Below, piece by piece: positions 25,201-36,600 of a stretch of DNA of 64,000 nucleotides. The notes under the pieces were generated by a model. The model was not told where the DNA came from, did no database searches, and worked only from the letters and a program-made list of their open reading frames with translations. The DNA lies in contig CM026568.1 of the NCBI GenBank assembly GCA_015143295.1, positions 21,272,607 to 21,336,606 of the forward strand, in the 5' to 3' direction. Both the position numbers and the translations under genes were made by a program. This DNA comes from Tetracentron sinense (taxonomy: Eukaryota; Streptophyta; Magnoliopsida; Trochodendrales; Trochodendraceae). Each line of letters starts with the position of its first letter. Positions within the stretch are counted from its first letter, which is position 1.

Positions 25201-28200
25201 CTTTCCACTTTTGATTTTAATATAGAATATATTAAAGGTGAAAATAATAGTCTTCCTGACTTTCTTTCTCGTGAGTTCTTGCAGAACAAGTTATAAGCAT
25301 CATTAATGTTTCCAAAGCCAAAGAAAAAATCAAATCAATAACCCTTAATGCTTATATTCAAACCACAAACCCATCAAAATCACCTAGCCCTTCGACACCA
25401 AGCCCACAAAAAACCAAAACCCAAGTTTCTTCAAATCGACCCATGTCTTCAAATCCAAATCCATCTCAATATGGTTTTCATTTATCTCAAAAAATTTTTT
25501 CTGTTTCATCTCAAACTAAACCCTCTGTTTCTGGTTCTACTATTAAATTAACCAAGTCATCTATCTTTGCACAAACTGTTAAAACTAATCTCATTCAACA
25601 AACTATATCACCAACAACTGTTTCTACTTCTTCTCGTAACCCTGATTATATTTTGAAACCAAACTTTTTATCAATTATGGAAATAGAAGATCAATTTCTT
25701 CATTCCTCTCCGCTTCAAATTCCTTCTTTATGTTTTCTCAAAAACTGGGAATTTTCTATTCAAGACCCTCTTAAAACCCAAAAATATTATGAATTGATTT
25801 TAGTTGTCACTTAATCAATTACTTCAACTCATAATCCTTGTTCAAGAGATCTCACTCAAACTGCCTTTTCCAAATGTCAAATTAACCATGTTCATAATTT
25901 TTCTTTTTGGGGCGATAATCCTAATACTCCAATTTCCTTTCCTGCAAAATTAAATTTTGACCCTCCAACTTATACTTATTGAGATTATCGATCCGCTTGG
26001 TATAAGGCATTTTATTTTCAAAATAGGACTAGATCTCATTCCTGATTCTTTTTCTTCACTAATACCAAAACATTTGCGACTATTCCTCTTTGGTTCTCCC
26101 AATGGTGGAATTACTTTGGTCCTATTGAACCAAATTTACCTCCCTCTATTCAAAATAGTTTTCAAATATTCTCTGCAAACTTTTTTGATGTGAATACAAA
26201 ACCAAGAGATCTTTGTTTTCCCCTTCTCTTTCATTTCTTTTTAACTTTTTCTCTTACTTGGATTACCTCTTGAGACTTTCATATTATACCCCCTAAAACT
26301 GAATATTATCCTTCTTTATTTATCCGTCGTTTCAAAACCAAATGGTGGAATCGTTGTAAAGTAGATCAAATATCTCAACCAGCTCTCATTTCTTGGTTTC
26401 AAACTCGTCAAAAACCAAGTTCTCAACAATCAGAATTTCTTTTAATCAAAAGTTAGTTATAAGCCAAACTAGCTGGTGTAAATTCTAAAAGAGATTCTAA
26501 AAAAGCTCTTTTAGAAGCTCTTTCTCAAATATCTGACTGTGATAATGAAGATGATAATACAAATGAATCATCTACCAATTATGCCCAAGAAAATGAAGAC
26601 GATTGTTACAATATTAACCATAATTTCCAAAGTTGAAGTTAAGTTTCGTTTAAATCAAACAGCTTGAAGACTGACAAATTTCTCCTACAACTCTATGGTA
26701 TCTTTAAGAAGAAGACAATGATCATGATGAAAATGATAAATATGTCTGATGACTCATGCCACTCAATACTCTTATCAAAAAGCGAATGATGCTATGAATG
26801 AAGAATGTGACAAAAGATTCGATTATCAAACAAGTCAAAAGGCGAATAATGTTTCAATAGAAGTCAACAAACGAATGATGTTGTGCATACTGTGATTATC
26901 AAATAAGACAAACAGTGAACAGTAAAAAGTCAATTTCAAAAGATAAGATGTCTTATCCCACACCGAAAGCAAATGCGGATTTCAAATTCAGTTCAAACTA
27001 GTGTCGAACTTCAAAAGCTTATCCAATTTAGTGTATGTCTAGAATATTTCGAGAATGCTCCTTATGTTCTATAAAAGGCAATATCTTCTCAAGTTTTAGG
27101 GAGAAGCAATTTTAGAAGTAATTTCAGAAGTAGTCTGAAATAGTAGTCTTTTCTTCCTTTGTATTTATTTTCTGCTGCAGTGTTCTCTCTCTCTCTCTTT
27201 GTAAGTATACTTCTGTAAGTTTTATTTCTTAATATCAAACTGTTTTTTTGCATGTTTTTATGTTTGTTTAAATTATATTCGCCTAATTAACATTAATAGA
27301 AGCTCGTGTTTGTCGAAGAACTGAAAAATTGGTATCAGAGCTATGGTGAGGAATAGTGTGTTCATCCCAACCTAGAGTACCCGACTGTTAAAGTCACTTT
27401 ACTATTTACTAGAGAGAGAGAGAGAGAGAGACACTGTGGTTTGACTTTAGAATTTTATTTAGAAGAAGCAAGCTGGAGAAAGGTGAACGATGATGGGCTT
27501 TGAGTATCACGGATCAGCAGTGGGAGGCAGGTCTTTACGTTGTTGTTGTTTAACAAGAGAGGCAGGTTCCTGGAAGTTGCAGAGGTTTTAAAGGATCTGA
27601 GAGGTAGATCGATCATTTTTAGGGAGGGATCTAGGAGTTGGGATGGAGCTTTGTTGCCAGAAAACACTAAGTTCTGTCCGGTACAATGGTGAATCTACTA
27701 GATCTTGAGAGCATCAACTTGGATTTATTTGGAGGAGAGAGTGTCTAGATATATTGTGGAAATTAGAGGGGACAAAATCTGTAAAAACTCATTATAACCA
27801 AGACAAATAGATATTTGGAAGATGTAACATCACTGTGGTATGTGTCAATGATGAAAGTAGTATCTCTCCGGACCGGGTCCACAGAGGCAAATAGAACTTC
27901 TGGCATGGTCCAATCGACTCAACCTTCATCAGTTCCTGGAAAGCAGAACTCTGTGCTTTGCCAACTTGGAGTCCGATCTACTAGACATCTGCAGCAGTTC
28001 TGTTTCCATCTCCATCGCTCTGGGGAAGGCGATGTTCAATGGATAGTAGCCATACTAACCAATCACTCCCTCAACAGACTAGTTAGAATTTAGAAGGAAG
28101 TGGATGCCACCAAAAAGGACTCCCCTTTGGCATCCAAGAGTCTTTAAAATGATTGAAGAGATTTGCTGAGGGCTGAAAAAATGAGCAGGTGGATCAAAGA

Positions 28201-30271
28201 AACTTGAGGCTCGACTGTTTACAATCGGCAAAGGTGAAGATCAAAAGGGGCGGTTTTCCCAAAGTACCGAGAGCAGTGATCTCAACAGAGTAATGGTGTT
28301 CTATGAATTAGTGGAGGATCCAGAAGATATGATCAGCATTTTGGCAATGTCGAACTTAGAAGAAATTGGTATCAGTTGCAAGGAAGAAGAAATTGGATGG
28401 AGAAGAGACGACGTGTATATCATATGCAGGTAAGGTAGACAGGAGAGGGAGGGAGGGAGACCACTGAAAATTAGACAGCTGGAAGGAGCATCCAGACCTG
28501 ATACTAACTCTTCATTTACACATGGTTTATCCAGAACATCAATGGCGTCTAGGTTTCATTTTAGCGTTGAAAAGGTAAAGAGTCATACCGTATTGTACTT
28601 GGGTCATGATCTCCCTTAGTCACCCAGCTAAACATCCTCCTCATTTTCTCCATCTCACAAATAATTGAGCTGAGATGTCGGAACTGGTTCCTCAGGGGTA
28701 TCTCCCGCCTCCCAGCCATAAAATTAACTATCGCTTCACTCCTATTGGTATTCTTACTAAAGTTCAAGTGGCGTTGCAAGGATGACGTGAGTAAAGAACC
28801 GGGGTAGAATTACTATAAGAACCATGCTGAGACTTGTCCACGAAGAGGAAGGGTAGTCTTTCCACGGAAAGAAAAGGTACTGCTACACCATTTTCTTGGT
28901 CCACTTCATACAACTCATTTGTTGAGTACACAAGTGTCTTTGGTCGAAGATTTGATACAATTTGGGGGAGCCTAAGGTTAAACCATGAGGTTGAAGATTT
29001 ATGGCATGGAATGTGAGGATATGGAATGTGAGGATCTAGATTGCAGAGACAGAAGGGTGAGAAAAATCCTTCTTCTGAAATGGAAGATATATTATAAATG
29101 TCCTTATCTATCACTTCTTAGAAGTGGTGGTTCCTGGTTTGATTGGAGAGATTTGACAAAGGAGGAACGTAGCATGGGAAACTCTTCCTTCTAAAGGTGC
29201 GACAGAGGGGGGTTTGGGTGATCTGAAACAAGGATATAGTAGAATAATGGATAGTGCTACTTGAAATTTCTCTATTCTGCAATATTTAAGAATGGTGGAA
29301 GATCACTTTTCATGGGACCTACGTTGTCCTTTTCTGATGAGTTGAATGCAGCGATTGAAAAATGAGGTGTGTCTTAGTTAGTGTAGTCAAGGCATCGCCT
29401 AGGCATTTCTGGATCAGTCTCTGGAAAATGAGGCGTGTCTTAGTTAGTGTAGTCAAGGCGTCGCTAGGGCTGTATTCGGGCCGGGCTTGACCGGGCTTGG
29501 CCAAGCCCGGCTCGGCTTGAATTAGTTTGATCCAGGCCCGAAGCCTGGCTCGGCCCGAAATCATGATCGATTGGGCTGCCCGAAGCTCGGCCCGAAAAAA
29601 AAAACTTGACTTGAAGCCTGGCTCGGCCCAAATTGATTCAAGCTCAAGTCGGGCTTGGCTTGGCTCGAGCTCGGCTTGAATTCCTTTTTTTTAAATAATA
29701 AAATTTTATATTATTTATATATATAATAATGATATATATAAATAATATATATTTATTTATTTATTTTATTTTTAATAATATTCGAGCTGAGCCGAGTTCG
29801 GGCCGGGCTGAACCTCAATCGAGCCAGGCTTCGAGCCGGGCCGAGCCGCACAAGGATGGGCTTGAGCTTGGCTTGAATTAGCTTTCGGTATTTTTTTAGG
29901 TTTGGCTTGGCTTGTTCGAGCCCAAAATCTCGGGCCGAACCGAGCCGAGCCGAGGCACCAACGGGCCAATCGGGCTTTGTGCAACCCTAGGCGTCGCCAA
30001 GGCGTTTCTGGATCAGTATCACCTGGGCGCCTCTCTAGGCAAGCGGAAGCCACCAGGTGGTCGCCAAGGCATCTGGGCGCTAGGCAGTCGTCTAGGTGGT
30101 GGGTACAAAACCCTCTTATAAACCTTCTTTTAAAACCCTTGTAAAACTTCTTTTAAAACACTTCTAAACCCTCTTTTAAAACCTTCAAAACCTCTTTTGT
30201 AACCTTTACAAACCCTATCCCTAATCCTTACCTCTAAAGAAGAAGAAAAACAAGAAGGAGAAGAAAGCAAG

Positions 30272-30312
<41 letters not shown>

Positions 30313-30650
30313 TAGAATGGTTGCTGGGGGGCCTCCTCTCTGCTGGAATTGTTTGTCTCGTTTTCTCTCTCTGATTAAATACTCACACAACTTGATTTGT
30401 TGGCCATTCATCTTGTTTCAAACATTGAGAAGGAGATCGGAGCATTGCAATTAGAAGTATGTTGAGAACTTCCCAATGATATTCTCATTTCTATTATTGG
30501 CGTTAGAATTAACCAAAGCCACCATTGTGACATGAAAATAAGCTCGACGTTGAGATAAACATGAGACGAGGTAAGCTATTAAATTTTAGTTTTCCTAGAT
30601 TATTGTCAACCCTAGGAGGTTTGAATTGCTATGGGTATATATTAATATTA

Positions 30651-30689
<39 letters not shown>

Positions 30690-33600
30690 ATAATTTAATT
30701 ATTTTTATCGTCTAGGAAGCACCTCTTGCCTTGCCTAACAAGGCCTAATCGCCTAGACACCTTGACTACACTGCCTTAGTGCTCTTCCTTCTAAAGGTGC
30801 GGCAGAAGGGAATTGGGTGATCTGAAACAAGGATATAGTGGAATAATGGATAGTTTTATTGGGAATTTATCTATTCCGTAATTTTTAAGAATGGTGGAAG
30901 ATCACTTTTCATGGGCATTGAAAGGAGTACATGATCCTACCAACAACAACCTCCATGGTCTTTTTTGGATGAGCTCGCAGCTTTGGAAAATGGGGTGTGC
31001 CTTAGTGAGTCGGGCAACACGAACAGATTTTCCTACAATAAGAAGGAGGTAGTAAAATCCCCAAAAGCATGAAAGATTTTGTGAACTTTGAGGGGGGGAA
31101 ATTATTTAGTTGCTGGCTTGCTGCTAAATGGTGCTTCCTTTACTTGGTATAATTTGCAAAAAATTTCCCTCCATGATAAGTTTCTTATTTCTATTGATTG
31201 GGAAAATCACTTGAACGATGTAAATCAAGAGGCTGTTCCTAGGCCCGCATTACATCAAGTTCCTACTATGCTGAATTGTGAAGGTGTTAGTAGAGGTCAA
31301 CTCCATTTAGGTTGACACTTGAGAACACGTGGCTCGAGGAACCCCGTGTTCTTGGATCCCATCACTAGCTGGTGGGAATCTTTTTTTTTAGGGGAAGGCA
31401 AGTTTTTACTTTCTTATGAAGCTTGAGTCTCAAAATATTAAGGTTAGAAATGAAACAATAATATTTTTTGACACGTGAGGCTGAAAAAAGTGTTCCATCC
31501 TTGAGGGCATACAAGATATTGACAAGGAGGAAACCAGTTCGCTTGATCTGGATAGTTCTTCTAGTAGAGTAGCAGCTAAGGGGAGTACCAAAACTTGTCT
31601 GTTGAGAGGAGATCTAAATACTAGAGTGGCTGAAAGATGGATAAAAAAACATGGAGTTATTCCACGAAGTAGAGATATTGTGTTGTACGCGTACTTCCAT
31701 CTCACACCTTCAGTTAATAATTCTTTTATGTAAGGGAAATATTGAATTTAAGATACCATGATTGATCTCTACAAAAACCTCAATCAAGAATTGTGTTGTA
31801 TAGACCCAAAGTTGATGGGGTCGCTTCCAATTGCATATCGGTAGAGAAAGAGTCTAGTTAGGATGGCATTTCGAGGAAGGGAAAATTCTCAAGGCTTTAG
31901 TGAGTCAGGTGGTAATAGAGTTCCTGGTCCAAATGGATTCACCGCTGCCTTTATTGTGTTGGGTGCTATTAGATAGAACTTTATGAAGGTGGTTAAGAAG
32001 TCTCAAGAGGAATCCTGGATAAATAACTTAACTACACAATCATAGCTCTTATTTGTAAAAAGGTGGTGATAAAGCATAACTTTTGGATAAGGCAACAAGC
32101 ATATAAAAAATCATGGCCAACTTGTTTCCTTTGGAGTGTTGTAATGAGTATGACTAATTATCCGGCTCAAGGCACTTTTGTGTGAGCGAGCAGGCAAATC
32201 CTAAATGAGATACTTATTACTAATGAATCTTTAAATTCAAGAAATATGTAATAGAATGCGGTATTCCATATCCTCTGAAAATCTTATATGGGAATTGCGT
32301 ATGATCAAGAGTCGAGATTTCATGATCTATATGTTACGGAGATTAAGTGGAGGAAATGGTGTTGGTTGAATCCACTTTTATTCTTTCACTTTCCTCTCAT
32401 CGGAGAACTGTATAATCATTGGGTTTATACAATGACAAAAAAAGAGGTGCTTCAATCCTATGCATATGCCTGTCGCCTATCGAGGTTGAGAAACCTTGTA
32501 CGAGAACTTGTATAGAGAGATTTTTTCCCATGTCTTTGCCTTTTCTCCCACCTCCCAGATGCCATTGGCTAGCACTCCATCGGATCTCTGTCTCCAAATT
32601 TTGATATGATCAACAGCTCTATTTCTTTTTTTCCTTTTTCCAAGCTTTCCAAGAAAAGACAAATTGGCAGAGTGTGTTACAAGGAGTTGGGTTCTAATTA
32701 ATGATTCGTCAACTAGTTTATGAGTAGCTTGAAGGAAGCTTAGGCAAAGAGTACCCTTATTCTCCATTTCCTTTCATTATGATCACGGAGGCTTTAAGTA
32801 GACTCCTGCGTGGAGAGAAAGCAGGGGTGTTAATACAGGTTTGTCCATTGGTGATAGCGGCCAGTTATCTCTCACCTTTAGTTTGCAAATGATATATTCA
32901 TTCTTTGTAGGTCTTCGGTTGAGATAGTTGAGATGCTTCCTTAGATGTATATTGATGTGCTTCTGTCTCAATAAAAGTGAGGTTTGTGCAGGGTTTGGAG
33001 TTACGCCTGACCCCCGAGAGCCATCAGTTAGGGTGTATGGAAGGAGAGGAATAGGCGGGTGTTTGATAACACCCTTACACAACAAAGAAAATCTCTTTAT
33101 GCATTTCAAATATTTTCTTCCCCTGATGCTCAGTTAGCAAGGACTTTGACAAGATAGGATTGCCTGTTATTTATAATGGGCAACATATGATATCTCTCAT
33201 GTATCAATTAGAAATATAGTTGTCTATGTTTTTGCGTTGGCTTTTCCTTTTTTGTTCACCTCTCGGTAAACCTGCTGATGTACTATTATTCTTTATCTTT
33301 AATATATCTTCTTACTGATTAAAAAATTAACAAAAAACAGTGCGGTGAGGGGATGTTGAACATTGGAAAGCTTGTGGATCATATGGGTTGTAGACAGGCT
33401 GCAATAAGTCTACTTATTTGGGCCTTCCCATTGGAGATAGCTACAATACTAAATCAATATGCCATTTGGTGATCGAAAGATTCGAAAAAGGCTCTCGACA
33501 GATCACTTTGACTGAGAGTATTATCTCTACCCTTCAACGCTTACTTCCTTATCGTTGTTTTTTTTTTTTGGTTAACTCAACTACACCACAAGGTGAAGCT

Positions 33601-36600
33601 GAAGGCAAGACAAAGGAAATACACACCACACGCACTCACTCACACACACCACAAACACTCTCAGCCCTTGTAAGCATCACCCAAGCACTCCTCAAAACGG
33701 GTACCAACCATTTGAGGCGTGATGGCACTTATAAGGGGATGAGAGATTGAAGAAGTTTGAGAGGGAATTTCTCTTGCCAAGAGATTATAGAAGTTTGAGA
33801 GGGAATTTCTCTCGAAGGCATGAAGGAATCTCACACATACCATACATGGAGGAGGACAGTTTGTAAACCTAAGAAGGAAGGATGTCTTGGTCTGAGACCT
33901 TTTATGGTGATGAGTAATGCTCGTATGGGTAAGTGGATTATGAGCGTAGTAGGAAGGAGTGGAAAAGAAATTGAGTTTTGCAAAGGAACCTGACAGCCTT
34001 TGGAGAAGGTTCATCGAAAGTAAATAGGCAATAGGAATGAGTTGGAAAGCAATGGAGTTCTATCTAGATATAGTTGGGCATTTGGAAGGAAATTATGAAC
34101 ACCTTTAAGGATTTTACTAAAAGTGATCAACTTACAATGAGGTGAGTAATATAGTGTCATTTTGGGAAATCGTTGATGCGTAGGAGTCCTAGTGGTGGTT
34201 ATTGAACAAAATGTTCGTGAACTACTCGGGCTTAGCTCGTTAAAAGCTTGAGCATCGTTCGTTTATTTATTAAACGAGCCAAGCTTGAACACCATTTTCA
34301 AGCTCATTTATTAAACGAGCCGAGCTTTAACACACCTCTACTCAGCTCGACAGAAGCTCGGCTCGTTAATACTGAAGACATGTCTTATATAATTATAATG
34401 GCATGGAAAGTAAATAACTCAATGTTAGGGGATAGAATTAAAAAAAAGTATGAGAGAGAATGCTTTACGCTTTTGATCAACCATCAGATAAAAGACGGAA
34501 AACCTTTGAATAAATGTTTTATTCGGATAAAACATAGGTTCTTTGGTTATTACCATTAACCCTTAATAGACTTTCCTCACTTCCTTCTCAGCTTCTTCGT
34601 ATCTATTACTCCTATGAACTTTCTTCACCCGTCGTCGAGTCTGCTCAATGAATATGCTTCAAGACTCAAGCTTAGATTCTCGGCAAAGAAAAGGAGAAGA
34701 TATGGGGGAAAAAAAAAAACCCTCAAGCTTCGAATCCGTTCATTTTTTTTCCTACCCAGGTATTTTTTACATTCTATATTATTCTTTAGTTGGTTGTTAA
34801 ATCTTTGTATAAAATATATTTTGATTAATTTTTTTAGATCATAGATCTGATTTTATGAAGTTTTTTTTTAAAAGATTGAACTTATACTCATATCTAAAAC
34901 TAGGGTTTTTTTTTTTTTAATTGATAACATAAATAATCTCGATCTTGATTTCAACTAAGGTATTCTATTCTAACCCGAGCCAAGCCGAGCTGAGCTCGAG
35001 CTCGTTTATGTTTTCACGAGCCGAGTTCGAACAAAACTACTTATGTTTGTACCGAGCTTGAGCCGAGCTCGAACAATAGTAAAACTTAGCGAGCCGAGCT
35101 CGAACACCCCACGACTCGGCTCGGCTCGATATCACCCCTAAGGAGTCCCCTCTTAAGGCGACTTTCCCGGTTCTTTTTTCTTTGGCGGTGGATAAAAGGG
35201 CATTAGTTGCTAATCAGTGTAGTCAAGGCAACGCCTAGGAGTATTTGGACCTCAATCGCCTAGGCGCACCTCTAGGCGAGCGAACCCCATAATTTTTTTT
35301 TATTTTTTTTTTTTAAATCCCAATAAATAAATAAATAATTTTTAAAACATGCAATGAAGAAGTAACAAGATTCTAAATCGTTTTTTTCACCAAAAATACC
35401 GTTTTCGATGCAATCTGGGCCTAATAGGCCTAGATTGCAGACGCACTTCGTGCGTCGCAAGGGGGCTCTACCCCCCGGGCAATCGCAGGGGGGCTCTCTG
35501 CCTTATATTATACATGTAACATGGACAGTGACACGAATTTGGTATTTGGCCCAGATTTTGAAGTGTTTAATACTCCACTATGTCAACATGTCTTTGGTTA
35601 TGTGATGAATGATTGTAATAGACTTTTTATTTTACGTTTTTGTGGAATGTGGGTGTGGAGTTTTGGTCTTTTGGATGTTATATATAATAATATATATATA
35701 TATATATATATTTATATTAAATTTATCACCTAGGCAACGCCTGGGCGTCGCCTAGGCAACACCTCGCCTAGCCGGGGCTAATCGCCTAGGCATCGCCTAG
35801 ACGCCTTGACTACACTGTTGCTAATTGTGTTGAGAGGATTTTGGGCAAGGTGGTGTGGGACATAAATCTAAAAGGATCATTAATAATTGGGAGGTGAAAA
35901 ATATTTGTGGAGCATCTTCCCAAGTTAGAAGAGGTGGTTATCTATGATAATGGGGATGGGCATCATTGGAAGTGAGATGTTATATGTAGTTTTTTGGTTA
36001 AATCCAATTTTATATTTCAGCTAAATCCTCTTCATTGTTTCCAGCTGAATTAGTGTGGGATCCTCCATTTATAGCAAGGTGTCATCGTTTTCTTGGAGCA
36101 CCATGCTTGACAAGATTCTAACGGTGGTCATATCACTAGCAGAAGTTGGTTACAGAAAAAGATGTGCACTATGTTTAGAAGATGAGGAAATAGTTGACCA
36201 TCTACATGCAGAAACAATTGACCATCTACTTGCACACTGCAAGTTTGTGCGGGTCATATCACTATCATAGGTTGGTTATAGAAACAGATGTGCCCTATGT
36301 TTAGAGGATGAGGAAACAATTGACCTCTACTTGCACCGTTGCACGCTGCAAGTTTGTGAGACGCTTTTGGCTGGATTTCATCAACCTATTCGAAAATAAT
36401 TCCATTTCAACTTGTTTGATCTTATCCAAGGGTAGTTGGGAATATTTTAAAATCACTTCATTTTGATACGTGATGGGATCTTTGGAAAGGAACTGCCTAA
36501 TTTTAAAGAACACCTCCCGTTCATAAAATAGTGATAAGATCAAAACTTGTTATCGGTACCCTCTCTCAAAGAAATCAAGGACTTTCTGATAGTTGACTTC

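Larger units (their letters stand above)
21495..27408 (+). mobile_element. Endogenous caulimovirid, nearly full-length plus-strand copy (decayed)
   Basis: A 5.9-kb unit: leader (from about 21503), polyprotein region (21616-25296), a second ORF region (about 25300-26636), promoter with TATA box, and a tRNA-Met primer site at 27330-27341. There are no LTRs at the ends and no integrase. The reverse transcriptase has FWQIQI and YIDD, and the RNase H is followed by LPDFLSREFL, all typical of caulimovirids. Gene order plus a terminal primer site suggests an integrated, permuted circular genome. Many in-frame stops and at least two frameshifts make it non-functional. It lies antisense to the host gene. 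It meets the minus-strand copy head to head at about 21495 and ends beside a GA repeat. Confidence 0.82.
29187..31003 (+). repeat. LINE segment duplicated around a MITE insertion
   Basis: 29187-29378 and about 30779-31003 are diverged copies of the same LINE segment, from cttctaaaggtgcg through gatctgaaacaaggatatag to ccttagtg. The hAT-type MITE lies at the end of the first copy. Confidence 0.7.

Noticed and set aside
25348-25551. Separate small protein gene
   Set aside because: Overlaps the decayed pararetrovirus downstream ORF in another frame; low-complexity composition.
16271-27408. Ty3/Gypsy retrotransposon as an explanation for the RT-bearing unit
   Set aside because: No LTRs at its ends, no integrase, permuted primer site, and caulimovirid-type RT and RNase H motifs.
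29772-30144. GC-rich frames on both strands
   Set aside because: Produced by repeated GGCTCGG words of MITE arms; no protein-like composition.
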